From: Moraxella ovis
Lineage (GTDB): Bacteria > Pseudomonadota > Gammaproteobacteria > Pseudomonadales > Moraxellaceae
NCBI RefSeq assembly: GCF_900453105.1
Contig: NZ_UGPW01000001.1
Coordinates: 806,001-870,000 of the forward strand
DNA length: 64,000 nt
Reading direction: 5' to 3'
A model generated the notes under the pieces. That model was given only the letters and a program-made list of their open reading frames with translations. It did not search any database and was not told the DNA's origin. Shown piece by piece: positions 29,469 to 39,463 of the stretch (positions are counted from its first letter, which is position 1; every line of letters begins with the position of its first letter). The position numbers and the translations under genes are program-made.

Positions 29469-29786
29469 GTGCAAAAAATACTAGCAATATTCCTAGCGAT
29501 GTGCATACCGATGTTTTCAATGTTCGGTGCACCTGTGTGGGCGAATACCACTAACGATGATGCCGATAGTCTTCTACAAGCGTACGATCGTGCCGAATTT
29601 ACGCAAACTCGTGCCAAAGCCATCCGAAAACTTCAGGAGCGTGGCTATCAAGTTCACAGTATCGAACTGCAAACACACTATGGCAAACCCGCCTTTGTCA
29701 ATTACACCTCAAAAAACGGCGTGCGTTATACTGTCACCTTAACCTACCCGAATCTAAAAATCGTCCAAGAGCGTCGCGCTAATTAA
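29469..29786 (+). CDS. Small secreted PepSY-like protein
   Basis: The 105-residue protein has a clear signal peptide (ILAIFLAMCIPMFSMFG, cleavage after PVWA). A PepSY-like unit follows, with an AKAIRKLQERGYQVHSIEL helix and strand, then GKPAFVNYTSKNGVRYTVTL. PepSY domains in periplasmic proteins are linked to protease inhibition or to sensing, but this one's role is unknown. The start is GTG 29469; it is needed to complete the signal peptide, and no upstream ATG is in frame. A weak GTGAG lies before it. It is the only gene between the SLC13 gene and pyrH. Confidence 0.72.
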   Translation: MQKILAIFLAMCIPMFSMFGAPVWANTTNDDADSLLQAYDRAEFTQTRAKAIRKLQERGYQVHSIELQTHYGKPAFVNYTSKNGVRYTVTLTYPNLKIVQERRAN

Positions 29787-29962
29787 GAATTTATCTAAAA
29801 ATACGACTCGATTTTTCTTGTAAAGCTCAATCAAACACCTGTCTGTCACATTTAGTTTTCATCAAAAGAAAATTATCCAAACCGCCCAAAATGTGTTAAA
29901 ATTATGACAATTTGTCTAGTAGCTTTAAGACAATTTATTGTTTAATATCAATCGGGGTCGGT

Positions 29963-30688
29963 ATGTCTGATAAAAATCCAAAATTCTCTCGCATTCTCTT
30001 AAAATTGTCTGGTGAGGCCTTAGCGGGCGGCCGCGACATGGGGATTGATGCATCTATCCTGGATCAAATGAGCCTATCAATCGCGCACCTGCGTGGGCTT
30101 GGTGTGCAAGTGGGTATCGTTGTTGGTGGCGGTAACCTATACCGCGGCAGCACCCTTCAAAAAGAAGGCTTGGTAGGTCGTGTTACTGGCGATCAGATGG
30201 GCATGCTGGCGACTGTTATGAATGGTCTTGCCATGCGTGATGCACTGGTACGCCGTAACATCAAGACACGCCTGATGTCTGCACTGTCTATCTCGACCAT
30301 CGGAGAGCCTTATTCTAGCCGTGAGGCGATTCGTCACCTTAATAATGGCGAGGTGTGTATTTTCGTCGCGGGCACAGGCAACCCATTTTTTACCACTGAT
30401 ACGGCGGCTTGCTTACGTGGTATTGAGATCGAAGCCGGTCTAATTCTAAAAGCAACCAAAGTCGATGGCGTATATGACAAAGACCCAAGCGTGCACGAAG
30501 ATGCAGTCAAGTATGACAGCCTGTCATTCGATGAGGTGCTTGAGCGTAAATTAGGCGTGATGGATCTGACTGCGATCGCACTTTGTCGTGAGCACAATGT
30601 TCCTCTTCAAGTCTTTGACATGAATAAGCCAAATGCGCTGCTTAATGTCGTCATGGGTGAAGCTGAAGGCACGCGCGTTTATCACTAA
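29963..30688 (+). CDS. pyrH: UMP kinase
   Basis: The 241-residue hexameric enzyme makes UDP from [17 protein letters not shown] at the N-terminus, [30 protein letters not shown] and [15 protein letters not shown] are all typical, and the length equals E. coli PyrH. I use ATG 29963, since the upstream frame adds an unconserved leader. frr follows after 36 bases, giving the near-universal pyrH-frr pair. rpsB and tsf, which usually precede it, are not in the window. Confidence 0.96.
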   Translation: MSDKNPKFSRILLKLSGEALAGGRDMGIDASILDQMSLSIAHLRGLGVQVGIVVGGGNLYRGSTLQKEGLVGRVTGDQMGMLATVMNGLAMRDALVRRNIKTRLMSALSISTIGEPYSSREAIRHLNNGEVCIFVAGTGNPFFTTDTAACLRGIEIEAGLILKATKVDGVYDKDPSVHEDAVKYDSLSFDEVLERKLGVMDLTAIALCREHNVPLQVFDMNKPNALLNVVMGEAEGTRVYH

Positions 30689-30724
30689 TTAGGTTTTGAG
30701 TATTGTTAATTTAAGGAAATTTAT

Positions 30725-31279
30725 ATGTTAGATGACATCAAAAAAGACGGTGAAAGCCGTATGCAAAAATCACTAGAATCATTGGAAAATGCCTTTGCAA
30801 AACTGCGCACAGGACGCGCTCACCCAGGCGTTCTATCAGGTGTGATGGTAAGCTATTATGGTTCTGACATGCCGCTCAACCAAGTGGCGAGCATCAACGT
30901 TGAAGACAGTCGCACATTATTGGTTCAGCCGTTCGATCGTTCAATGGTACAAGCTGTAGATAAGGCGATCCGTGAGGCAGATTTGGGTCTTAACCCAATG
31001 ACTGCAGACGTGATTCGTGTGCCAATGCCTGCACTGACCGAAGAGACTCGTAAAGACATGCAAAAAATCGCTCGTGCTGATGCCGAGTCTGCTCGTGTGT
31101 CTGTACGTAACATCCGCCGTGATATGCTGGGCGACATCAAAAACTTGGTCAAAGACAAAGAAATCTCAGAAGATGATGAGCGCCGCGCTGCTGACGTTAT
31201 CCAAAAACTAACCGATGATTTCGTTAAAACCATTGATACGCGCTTGGCCAAAAAAGAAAGCGAGTTGATGGAAGTTTGA
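30725..31279 (+). CDS. frr: Ribosome recycling factor
   Basis: This 184-residue protein acts with EF-G to split post-termination ribosomes. It shows the RRF features: the N-terminal helix [24 protein letters not shown], then [28 protein letters not shown], and the C-terminal helices [15 protein letters not shown] with [20 protein letters not shown] precedes ATG. It lies with pyrH upstream and a hairpin plus an uppS promoter downstream. Confidence 0.97.
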   Translation: MLDDIKKDGESRMQKSLESLENAFAKLRTGRAHPGVLSGVMVSYYGSDMPLNQVASINVEDSRTLLVQPFDRSMVQAVDKAIREADLGLNPMTADVIRVPMPALTEETRKDMQKIARADAESARVSVRNIRRDMLGDIKNLVKDKEISEDDERRAADVIQKLTDDFVKTIDTRLAKKESELMEV

Positions 31280-31286
31280 TAATTTT

Positions 31287-31316
31287 GGCTTAATTTTATA
31301 CCAATAAAATTAAGCC
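31287..31316 (+). repeat. Inverted repeat after frr
   Basis: A perfect 13-bp stem (31287-31299 with 31304-31316, GGCTTAA/TTAAGCC ends) has the 4-base loop ACCA. No T-tract follows, so it may be an RNA stabiliser or a weak terminator rather than a standard intrinsic one. Confidence 0.6.
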
Positions 31317-31356
31317 GCAAGACTTATGCAAGTTATGATGATCGGCTTGGCTGATT

Positions 31357-31365
31357 TGATATAAT
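31357..31365 (+). promoter_or_regulatory. Extended -10 promoter before uppS
   Basis: TGA-TATAAT lies about 48 bases before the uppS start. It suggests the lipid and envelope part of the cluster can be transcribed separately from pyrH-frr. Confidence 0.5.
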
Positions 31366-31412
31366 ATTGTGTAAGTCTTTGTTTTTATTATTTATCATAA
31401 AAAAGTGTGATT

Positions 31413-32177
31413 ATGTCTGATACCCATTTACCGCCGCTTAGCATCACCCCAAAGCACATCGCCATCATCATGGATGGCAATAACCGCTATGGCAAGTCCC
31501 AAAACTTAGCCACTGGGCAGGGTCATGTCAAGGGCAAAGACGCACTTGATCCGATCGTGGAGCATTGTCTGCAGCGTGGTGTGCAGGTATTGACGGTATT
31601 TGCCTTTTCGTCGGAGAATTGGGCAAGACCTAAGGCGGAGGTGGATCTGCTGATGGATCTGTTGGCGCAGACCATTCATGAGCAGATGCCTAGAATGCAT
31701 AAATATCGCATTCGTCTAAAATTCATCGGTGAGCGTGAGCATTTAAGTGATAAGCTGGCTACACTGATGGCAGATGCTGAGCGTGAGACCGCGCAATTTG
31801 ATGCGATGACATTGGTGATCGCCATCAGCTATGGCGGTCAATGGGATATTGCTAATGCTGCAAAAATCTTGGCGAAAGATGCTATTGATGGCAAGATTAA
31901 TATTGATCAAATTGATGCTGACGCTCTTGGTAATCACATCCAATTATCAGACTATCCACCAGTGGATATGTTGATTCGCACAGGTGGCGATTATCGCATT
32001 TCTAACTTTCTTTTGTGGCAGATCGCCTACGCTGAGTTGTTTTTTACCCCGACGCTTTGGCCGGAATTTGGCTGTGATGAGCTTGATGAGATGATGCAGG
32101 CATTCGCCAATCGTGAACGTCGATTTGGCAAAACAAGCGAACAAATCGCCAATGATGGACAACATACAAGGAGCTGA
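31413..32177 (+). CDS. uppS: Undecaprenyl diphosphate synthase
   Basis: This 254-residue cis-prenyltransferase makes the C55 carrier for peptidoglycan and surface polysaccharides. The N-terminal IIMDGNNRYGK holds the catalytic aspartate; FAFSSENWARP and the C-terminal IRTGGDYRISNFLLWQIAYAELFF follow. E. coli has DGNGRW and IRTSGEQRISNF, so the Trp position is Tyr and the Glu of the last motif is Asp here. The start is ATG 31413 (GTG 31407 is 2 codons earlier); no strong ribosome site is seen. cdsA follows after 2 bases. Confidence 0.95.
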   Translation: MSDTHLPPLSITPKHIAIIMDGNNRYGKSQNLATGQGHVKGKDALDPIVEHCLQRGVQVLTVFAFSSENWARPKAEVDLLMDLLAQTIHEQMPRMHKYRIRLKFIGEREHLSDKLATLMADAERETAQFDAMTLVIAISYGGQWDIANAAKILAKDAIDGKINIDQIDADALGNHIQLSDYPPVDMLIRTGGDYRISNFLLWQIAYAELFFTPTLWPEFGCDELDEMMQAFANRERRFGKTSEQIANDGQHTRS

Positions 32178-32179
32178 CC

Positions 32180-33028
32180 GTGTGGCAACGTATTAAAACT
32201 GCCATTGTTTTGGTGTTGATTGTGGGTTTTGCATTATTCGCAAGCTCAAAGCCTATTTTTGTCATTCCTTTGTTGTCGGTCGGTGTGCTCATCGCTGCGC
32301 ACGAATGGACGAAACTCATGCCAAAGTGGAAGCAGCCAATGCTGTTCGTGCTGATCGCATTGATCGTGACGATGGTGTCGATTTTTGTGCCGCAGACTTG
32401 GGCATTCTGGTGGGGTGCGTCGCTCATTATCTGGACGATGGCGTTACTGTGGGTGAAGCAGTACCCGAATAAAGAAAAATGGTATGGACGTCGCTTGGTC
32501 TATATGGGCGGCGTGATACTGACTGCAGCGATCACGGCCATGTATGGGCTTTGGCAGATGTCGCCTTGGTGGCTCATGTATGTGTTCTTATTGGTGTGGT
32601 GTGCTGACAGTGGTGCGTACTTTGTGGGACGTAAATTTGGTAAACGCAAGCTTGCACCTAATGTCTCTCCGAATAAGAGTGTTGAGGGTCTGATCGGAGG
32701 GCTTGTGACATCAGGTGTTGTCGCAGCCATTGTGGGTCAGTATTTGCAGTTATCTGGTGGTGCTTTGGCGTGGTTCTTGGCATTATCTGCGGTGACGGTA
32801 GCAGCGAGCGTGCTTGGCGATCTGTTTGAATCGATGTTAAAACGACGTGCTGGCATTAAAGACTCAGGCAATATCCTGCCAGGTCATGGTGGTGTCTTGG
32901 ATCGTATTGATTCGTTATTGTCCGCTACGCCTGTGTTTGCGCTGAGTTTTTGGTCACTGCTTGAGATGGGTGTATTCACTGAAGTTTGGATAAAAATGCA
33001 CATGGCGAGCTTATCGCAGATTTTATAA
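32180..33028 (+). CDS. cdsA: Phosphatidate cytidylyltransferase
   Basis: The 282-residue integral membrane enzyme makes CDP-diacylglycerol from phosphatidate and CTP, feeding all phospholipids. About seven hydrophobic segments precede the family signature near residue 215: SVLGDLFESMLKRRAGIKDSG, then LPGHGGVLDRIDSLL. The start is GTG 32180, strongly supported by AAGGAG 6 bases upstream; that site lies within the end of uppS, so the two are translationally linked. dxr follows after 51 bases. Confidence 0.95.
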   Translation: MWQRIKTAIVLVLIVGFALFASSKPIFVIPLLSVGVLIAAHEWTKLMPKWKQPMLFVLIALIVTMVSIFVPQTWAFWWGASLIIWTMALLWVKQYPNKEKWYGRRLVYMGGVILTAAITAMYGLWQMSPWWLMYVFLLVWCADSGAYFVGRKFGKRKLAPNVSPNKSVEGLIGGLVTSGVVAAIVGQYLQLSGGALAWFLALSAVTVAASVLGDLFESMLKRRAGIKDSGNILPGHGGVLDRIDSLLSATPVFALSFWSLLEMGVFTEVWIKMHMASLSQIL

Positions 33029-33079
33029 TTTACTGCTTGCCGATATTATTTACAATTATAATAAAGAAAATTAGCTAAT

Positions 33080-34315
33080 ATGAATCAGCCAATGAATACA
33101 ACACGAGAAAATCTTGCTGTGCTGGGTGCAACCGGCTCCATCGGTGACAGCACGCTTGAGCTTGCACGCTTGCATCGTGACAGATATCGTGTCTATGCCT
33201 TATCAGGATTTAGTCAGATTGATAAATTGTTGTCGCTTTGTCAAGAGCTTCAGCCAGAATTCGTGTGTGTCGCGGCTGAATATGTGGATGAATTTCACCA
33301 AAAATTGAACCAGTATGATCTAACTACGACCGTGCTGTCAGGTGATGAAGGCTTGATTCGTATTGCATCAGAAGAAGCGGTGGATACTGTGGTTGCAGCG
33401 ATCGTGGGTGCGGCAGGGTTGTCTTCAACGCTTGCGGCGGCGCGTTCAGGTAAGCGCATCTTATTGGCGAATAAAGAATCTTTGGTCATGGCAGGTCACT
33501 TGGTGATGACGGCGGCTAGAGAGTCAGGGGCGGTGATTTTACCGATTGATAGTGAGCATAACGCCATTTATCAATGCTTGCCCGCAGTGATTCAGATGGA
33601 TAATCGTGCCATTCATGAGGATTGCCATGGCATAAAAAAACTATGGCTTACCGCATCAGGTGGTGGATTTTTGCGTAAATCCATGGATCAGATGCGTCAG
33701 GCGAGTGTTCAAGATGCCGTTAAGCACCCGAATTGGTCAATGGGACAAAAGATATCCATTGATAGCGCCACCATGATGAATAAGGGGCTTGAGTTGATTG
33801 AGGCTTGTCACTTATTTAACCTGCCTGAGGATCGCATCAGCATCGTCATACACCCTGATAGCGTGGTGCATTCACTGGTAGAGTATGTTGACGGTTCATT
33901 TTTGGCGCAGCTTAGCAATCCCGACATGAAGACGCCGATCGCGCACGCGCTTGCTTATCCTAATCGCATGAATGCCAACGTTAAGAGTCTTGATCTGTAT
34001 GATCTGTCTGCGCTGACGTTCATCAAGCCTGATGAAGAGAAATTTGTCAGCTTGGCACTAGCGCGTTTCGCTGCCAAGCGTGGTGTGGGCGCTTGCATCA
34101 CATTAAATGCCGCCAATGAAGTTGCGGTTGCGGCATTTTTGGATGAGAAAATTCGCCTAACCGACATTGCAGCCGTTGTACATCAGTGTTTAGAGGACTT
34201 AACATTATCGAGTCATTTTGATGATAGGTTTGAGAATTTGGATGAAATTTTAAATATGGATCATAAAGTGCGTCAGACGGCTGCACGTTATATAGATAAA
34301 GGCGTGACAGCATGA
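33080..34315 (+). CDS. dxr: 1-deoxy-D-xylulose 5-phosphate reductoisomerase
   Basis: The 411-residue enzyme converts DXP to MEP with NADPH, the first committed step of the non-mevalonate isoprenoid pathway that feeds uppS. AVLGATGSIGDSTL is the NADPH site, LLANKESLVMAG and PIDSEHNAIYQCL follow, and WLTASGGGFLR and PNWSMGQKISIDSATMMNKGLE form the substrate and metal site. Its TGA overlaps the ATG of rseP by 4 bases. Upstream A-rich sequence has no obvious Shine-Dalgarno; ATG 33092 is an alternative start. Confidence 0.96.
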   Translation: MNQPMNTTRENLAVLGATGSIGDSTLELARLHRDRYRVYALSGFSQIDKLLSLCQELQPEFVCVAAEYVDEFHQKLNQYDLTTTVLSGDEGLIRIASEEAVDTVVAAIVGAAGLSSTLAAARSGKRILLANKESLVMAGHLVMTAARESGAVILPIDSEHNAIYQCLPAVIQMDNRAIHEDCHGIKKLWLTASGGGFLRKSMDQMRQASVQDAVKHPNWSMGQKISIDSATMMNKGLELIEACHLFNLPEDRISIVIHPDSVVHSLVEYVDGSFLAQLSNPDMKTPIAHALAYPNRMNANVKSLDLYDLSALTFIKPDEEKFVSLALARFAAKRGVGACITLNAANEVAVAAFLDEKIRLTDIAAVVHQCLEDLTLSSHFDDRFENLDEILNMDHKVRQTAARYIDKGVTA

Positions 34316-35676
34316 CAGTCATATGGATGTTCTTGGCGGCGGTATGCGTATTGGGTCCGCTCATCGCACTACATGAGTGGGGTCATTACATCGTGGCGCG
34401 ATTGTGCGGTGTGAAAGTTTTGACGTATTCCATTGGCTTTGGTCCCAAATTATTCGGCTGGACAAGCAAAAAATCAGGCATTGATTATCGCATTTCTGCC
34501 ATTCCATTGGGTGGCTATGTTAAGATGTTGGATGAGCGCGAAGGCAATGTGGATGTGCATGAGCGGCACTTAGCCTTTAATAATCAGCATCCGTTAAAGA
34601 AAATCGCCATTGTCGCAGCGGGCCCCTTGATGAATTTTATCATCGCGATTGGACTGTTTTTTGTGCTTTTTTTGCAGCCGAGCGAGCAGCTAAATACGCG
34701 CATTGGCAAGATTCTGCCTGATTCGCCAGCGTCTAGTGCGCTTGTGGTCGGCGAAAAAATAACCGCCATTGACGGTAAAGACATCACCACATGGGAAGAG
34801 GTGAACTATGCCTTGGCTCATCGCATGGGTGAGACGGGTCAGCTTGACATCCATACCGAACAGGGTGGTAAATACACCCAAAAAATCGTCCCAATTACCA
34901 CATTCATGCAAGGCGATCAAAAGGGGCAGGACGCCATCACAAGCTTAGGTGCGCTGCCTTATCAGCCCGTGATTGAACCTGTCTTATCAGAGATAGTGCC
35001 ACAGAGTGCCGCAGCGCTCATGGGGCTGCAGGTGGGTGATAAAGTCGTCGCCATTGATGATAAGCCCATTACTAATTGGCTAGATGCCACGAACATCATC
35101 CGTGATAATCCCGAGAAAATGCTGAATTTTGCCATCATCAGAGATGGCACGCCCATGAATGTCAAAGTTATGCCAAAAGGCGTCAAATCTGGCAATAAGA
35201 TCATCGGGCAAATCGGTGTCAAGGTCGCTTATGATGGCAAAAGTAGCATTCCAAGCGACTATCGCACGACGATACACCACACACCATCAGAGGCGATTGC
35301 TAAGTCATTCACGAAGACCTATGATCTTGCTAAGATGACGGTTGATGCCTTAGGCAAGATGGTTACAGGGCTGATCGGCATTGAGAACATCTCAGGACCA
35401 ATCACCATCGCTGAGGTGTCAAAGACGAGCTTTGAAATTGGTTGGCAGCAGGTGTTATCAACGGCAGCGATCATCAGCTTATCATTGGCGGTGATGAATC
35501 TTTTGCCGATTCCTGTGCTAGATGGCGGTCATTTGGTGTTCTATACTTATGAATTATTACGTGGCAAACCGATGAGTGAAAAGGTGCAAATGGCAGGTTT
35601 GCGAGTTGGCATGACCTTGCTTTTATGTTTCATGGTGCTTGCAATTGGTAACGATATCATGCGTTTATTTGGCTGA
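34312..35676 (+). CDS. rseP: Site-2 protease RseP (zinc membrane metalloprotease)
   Basis: The 454-residue inner-membrane protease has the zinc motif HEWGH at residues 21-25 in the first transmembrane segment, and NLLPIPVLDGGHL near residue 400 supplies the third zinc ligand. Two PDZ domains lie between (roughly 120-195 and 220-290; the second includes AALMGLQVGDKVVAID). In E. coli it cleaves anti-sigma-E RseA and clears signal peptides. Its ATGA overlap with dxr points to coupled translation. bamA follows after a 262-base gap. Confidence 0.95.
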   Translation: MTVIWMFLAAVCVLGPLIALHEWGHYIVARLCGVKVLTYSIGFGPKLFGWTSKKSGIDYRISAIPLGGYVKMLDEREGNVDVHERHLAFNNQHPLKKIAIVAAGPLMNFIIAIGLFFVLFLQPSEQLNTRIGKILPDSPASSALVVGEKITAIDGKDITTWEEVNYALAHRMGETGQLDIHTEQGGKYTQKIVPITTFMQGDQKGQDAITSLGALPYQPVIEPVLSEIVPQSAAALMGLQVGDKVVAIDDKPITNWLDATNIIRDNPEKMLNFAIIRDGTPMNVKVMPKGVKSGNKIIGQIGVKVAYDGKSSIPSDYRTTIHHTPSEAIAKSFTKTYDLAKMTVDALGKMVTGLIGIENISGPITIAEVSKTSFEIGWQQVLSTAAIISLSLAVMNLLPIPVLDGGHLVFYTYELLRGKPMSEKVQMAGLRVGMTLLLCFMVLAIGNDIMRLFG

Positions 35677-35879
35677 TTGGTTAAAAATTGACATACCAAT
35701 GCCTAAATTGCATTATTTTTCATAAAAAGTGCGAATAAATCTCTTTTAGGACTTGCCAAAATTGCTTTTTTCGCTTAATTTAGCACAATTATTTACACGC
35801 TTATCAAAAAATCATGGCGGTTTTTGCCAAATACGAATGTTTTTTGGTGGCGTCTTATTTAAAGCTTTATTTTAAAAAT

Positions 35880-35906
35880 TTCCAAAATTTTGGAATTTAT
35901 AAATTC
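35880..35906. promoter_or_regulatory. Two overlapping palindromes in the bamA leader
   Basis: A perfect 16-bp palindrome TTCCAAAATTTTGGAA (35880-35895) overlaps a perfect 14-bp palindrome GAATTTATAAATTC (35893-35906). Both lie 33-59 bases before the bamA ATG. They have no loop, so a DNA-binding site is more likely than an RNA hairpin. The rest of the 262-base gap (35677-35938) is AT-rich, and I see no clear sigma-E-type promoter in it. Confidence 0.45.
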
Positions 35907-35938
35907 AATATTTTAATTGTTTTACGTGGATATGGTTT

Positions 35939-38377
35939 ATGCGTATGTCTAATTTTACTGGTTTTGCGACCACTTCGATCACTGCGGCAGTCATCATGGC
36001 AATGAGTGCCTATGCTCATGCAGAAACTTTTATTGCCAATGACATTGCCATTGATGGGTTGCAGCGTGTGACTGTAGAGAGTTTGCAGACCACTTTGCCA
36101 ATCCGTATCGGTCAGAGCGTTACCGATGAGCTGCTTGCAGACAGTATTCGTGCGCTGTACGCAACCGGGCATTTCTCGAACGTACAGGCTGATGTGCAGG
36201 GCGATCGCGTGGTATTCTATGTAACCGAACGTCCTGTAATCGCTGAGCTTAACTTTGAAGGTAATAAACTCATCCCAAAAGCAGGCCTTGAAGAGGGTCT
36301 AAAAATCACGGGTCTGATGGTTGGTAATGTGCTTAAGCAGTCAACCGTAAACTCTATCGAAAATGAGCTAAAAAACCAATACATCTCACAAGGTTATTAC
36401 AATAGCGACATCAAGGTTAAGCAGACTCAGCTTGATGGTAACCGTGTTAAATTGGACGTCGAATTCATTGAAGGTAAAGCAGCTCGCGTTGTCGATGTGA
36501 ATATCATCGGCAATCAGCATTTTAGCGATGAGACCATCAAGGATGAATTCGCACTAAAAGACAAAAAATGGAATCCGCTGTCAAAGTCTGATCGCTATAG
36601 CCAAGAGAAACTAAATGCCAGCCTAGAAGCGCTACAGGCATTGTATATGAATGAGGGCTTTGTTCGTTTTAAAGTAGATAATTCTACGCTAAACATTGAC
36701 GAAGAGAAAAATAAAGTCTTCGTTGAAGTTGCCTTAACCGAAGGTCAGCAGTATAGCTTTGGTAAGACGCAGTTCTTGGGTAATGTGACTTATGACGTCG
36801 CTGAGCTTAATGAATTGGTAAATTTCAAAGAAGGCGAAACATTCTCACAAGCTAAGCTTGAAGAAGTGACCGCCAGCGTCGCCAGCAAGTTCGGTGATGA
36901 CGGTTATTATTACGCTCAAATCCGCCCAATCACGCGCATCAATGACGAAACGCGCACCGTTGATATTGACTACTATATTGACCCTGTGCGTCCTGTGTAT
37001 GTTCGCCGCATTAATTTTAGTGGTAACATGAAAACCAAGGATGAAGTTCTACGCCGTGAGATGCGCCAATTAGAAGGTGCACTGGCTTCAAATTCTAAGA
37101 TCCAGCTGTCGCGCGCTCGTCTGATGCGTACGGGATTCTTCAAAAACGTGACAGTAGACGTGCGTCCTGTGCCGAACACTCCTGATCAGGTGGACATTAA
37201 CTATGTTGTTGAAGAGCAGCCGTCAGGCTCATCGACGATTGCCGCTGGTTATAGTCAGTCGGGCGGTCTGACCTTCCAGTTTGAGCTGTCGCAATCTAAC
37301 TTTATGGGTACGGGCAATCGCGTCAATGCGTCATTTGCCCGCTCTGAGACACGGGATGTGTATAGCTTTGGGCTTACCGATCCTTATTTCACCGAAAACG
37401 GTGTGTCTCAAAGCCTAAATGCTTATTATCGTAAAACCAAATACGACAGCAAAAACATTCGTGGCTATGTCCTAGACTCTTACGGTGCCAACCTACGCTA
37501 TGGCTACCCCATCAATGAAAACCAACGCATCATCGCTGGTCTGAATTTTGACAACACCTCAGTAAAAGGCGGCAGCCGCATGGCGGTCAGCAATGTCAAG
37601 CAGCTGATTGAGGACGGTGGTAACATCACGCCTTATCGCAACGACAAAGGTGAGATAGCAAACACAGGTTTTAACAAAGACTACACCTCATACAGTGCGA
37701 CACTCGGTTGGAGCTATTCAAGCTTAGATAGACCTGTATTCCCCACCAAAGGCATGAGTCATGATGTGGACCTGACCTTAGGCTTTGGCGATAGAACCTA
37801 TCAAAAGGCGGTCTATAACGGTAATATCTATATCCCATTCTGGAAAGGCAGCACGCTACGCGGTTATACACGTCTAGGCTATGGTAATGATTTACCGTTT
37901 TATGAGAATTTCTATGCCGGTGGTTATGGCTCGGTACGTGGCTATGATTCATCTAGCTTAGGTCCTCGCTCGCAACCTTATGAAGTGGCAAGTGTTGATA
38001 AGCGTTATGCGCTTGGGGAGAACGTAGGTGGTAATGCACTGGCTACCTTCGGTACTGAGTTGATTTTACCAATGCCGTTCAAGGGGGATTGGGCGGATCA
38101 GGTTCGTCCTGTGATTTTCTTTGAGGGTGGTCAGGTGTTTGATACGACAGGCATGGATAAAGAGACGGTTAACCTTAATGAACTTACCAATGGTGCAGCC
38201 ACCTCAACCAGCTACCCATTGCTTAAACAAGACAAAGATCTGCGTTATAGTGCGGGTGTTGGTGCAACATGGTACACACCGATTGGTCCATTATCTATCA
38301 GCTATGCCAAACCAATTGGCAGCAAAGACGGTGATAAGACAGAGAAAGTTCAATTCCAAATCGGCAGCGTGTTCTAA
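35939..38377 (+). CDS. bamA: Outer-membrane protein assembly factor BamA
   Basis: The 812-residue essential Omp85 protein inserts beta-barrels into the outer membrane. A signal peptide ends at about residue 29 (AMSAYAHA, then ETF). Five POTRA domains span roughly residues 30-425, and the barrel starts near [14 protein letters not shown]. The conserved loop reads [14 protein letters not shown] (canonical VRGF, here VRGY) at about residue 665, and the protein ends in phenylalanine (IGSVF). Its stop overlaps the lpxD ATG by one base, leaving no room for skp, the periplasmic chaperone gene normally found here. Confidence 0.97.
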   Translation: MRMSNFTGFATTSITAAVIMAMSAYAHAETFIANDIAIDGLQRVTVESLQTTLPIRIGQSVTDELLADSIRALYATGHFSNVQADVQGDRVVFYVTERPVIAELNFEGNKLIPKAGLEEGLKITGLMVGNVLKQSTVNSIENELKNQYISQGYYNSDIKVKQTQLDGNRVKLDVEFIEGKAARVVDVNIIGNQHFSDETIKDEFALKDKKWNPLSKSDRYSQEKLNASLEALQALYMNEGFVRFKVDNSTLNIDEEKNKVFVEVALTEGQQYSFGKTQFLGNVTYDVAELNELVNFKEGETFSQAKLEEVTASVASKFGDDGYYYAQIRPITRINDETRTVDIDYYIDPVRPVYVRRINFSGNMKTKDEVLRREMRQLEGALASNSKIQLSRARLMRTGFFKNVTVDVRPVPNTPDQVDINYVVEEQPSGSSTIAAGYSQSGGLTFQFELSQSNFMGTGNRVNASFARSETRDVYSFGLTDPYFTENGVSQSLNAYYRKTKYDSKNIRGYVLDSYGANLRYGYPINENQRIIAGLNFDNTSVKGGSRMAVSNVKQLIEDGGNITPYRNDKGEIANTGFNKDYTSYSATLGWSYSSLDRPVFPTKGMSHDVDLTLGFGDRTYQKAVYNGNIYIPFWKGSTLRGYTRLGYGNDLPFYENFYAGGYGSVRGYDSSSLGPRSQPYEVASVDKRYALGENVGGNALATFGTELILPMPFKGDWADQVRPVIFFEGGQVFDTTGMDKETVNLNELTNGAATSTSYPLLKQDKDLRYSAGVGATWYTPIGPLSISYAKPIGSKDGDKTEKVQFQIGSVF

Positions 38378-39396
38378 TGGCGAACATCGCTCAACTGATT
38401 GATATCATAGAACAAGTGCAGCCTGTCATCAATAAGGCTGCACTTAGTGCTAGTGAAGCATCTAAAGACATCACAGGTGTGGCGAATCTATTGGGTGCTG
38501 GTGCTGATGAAGTGGCATTTTTATCCAGCGCCAAATATATTGATCATCTTACAAACACACGCGCAGGCATGGTGCTGATCAATGAAAAATTTATGAATCA
38601 TGCGCCTACAGGTGTGACTACTGTCATTGTCAAAGACGCATATTTGGCATATGCGACCATCAGTGGTCTGTTTGCTTATAAGAACATCGTTAAGCAAGCC
38701 GTTCATCCCACCGCCATCATCGCAGACAGCGCCATCATTGCAGACGGTGTTGAGATCGGTGCGTATTGTGTCATCGGAGAGCGTGTGCAGATAGGCACAG
38801 GAACGATCATTGGTCAGTCTGTGAGCATCGAAGACCACACAGTGCTTGGTGAAGACTGTCATATCGCACATCATGTGAGCATCGCACATCATAGTCAGTT
38901 AGGCCATCGTGTTCGCATCCATGCAAATTCAAGCATTGGCTCAGAAGGTTTTGGCTTTGCGCCAAATCCCACCGCTCAAGGTCTAAAATGGCAGCGCATC
39001 GCACAGCTTGGTCGAGTGATTATCGGTGATGACGTACGCATTGGTAGTAATACTTGTATCGATCGTGGTGCGGTTGGTGATACCGTCATTGGCAATCATG
39101 TCATCATTGATAATCTGGTGCAGATCGCCCATAATGTCCATATTGGCGACAGTACAGCCATCGCTGCTAAGGTTGGCATCGCCGGTTCGACGCATATTGG
39201 ACGTAATTGTATCATTGGAGGTGCTAGCGGTATATCTGGTCATCTGGTGATTGCAGATGGTGTGACTTTGACGGGCATGTCAATGGTCACGGGTAATATC
39301 AAAGAATCTGGCAGTTATTCATCAGGCACGGGACTTCTACCGTCAATGCAATGGCGACGCGCGGCGGTGAGATTCCGCCAATCTGGTGAAAAGTAA
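38377..39396 (+). CDS. lpxD: UDP-3-O-(3-hydroxyacyl)glucosamine N-acyltransferase
   Basis: This 339-residue trimeric acyltransferase adds the second acyl chain in lipid A synthesis. An N-terminal uridine-binding domain (about residues 1-105) is followed by left-handed beta-helix hexapeptide repeats. [12 protein letters not shown] is an LpxD signature, and the catalytic histidine is in [14 protein letters not shown]. The start overlaps the bamA stop (TAATG). fabZ comes after 67 bases and lpxA after that. Confidence 0.96.
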   Translation: MANIAQLIDIIEQVQPVINKAALSASEASKDITGVANLLGAGADEVAFLSSAKYIDHLTNTRAGMVLINEKFMNHAPTGVTTVIVKDAYLAYATISGLFAYKNIVKQAVHPTAIIADSAIIADGVEIGAYCVIGERVQIGTGTIIGQSVSIEDHTVLGEDCHIAHHVSIAHHSQLGHRVRIHANSSIGSEGFGFAPNPTAQGLKWQRIAQLGRVIIGDDVRIGSNTCIDRGAVGDTVIGNHVIIDNLVQIAHNVHIGDSTAIAAKVGIAGSTHIGRNCIIGGASGISGHLVIADGVTLTGMSMVTGNIKESGSYSSGTGLLPSMQWRRAAVRFRQSGEK

Positions 39397-39463
39397 CCAG
39401 AGAATTGTCCATCAGCCACCCAAAACTTATTAGTAATCATACTTAATATCTTAGGAAAAAACC

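Noticed and set aside
31287..31316. Hairpin after frr as an intrinsic terminator
   Set aside because: The stem is perfect but lacks a T-tract on the plus strand, so it is listed only as an inverted repeat.
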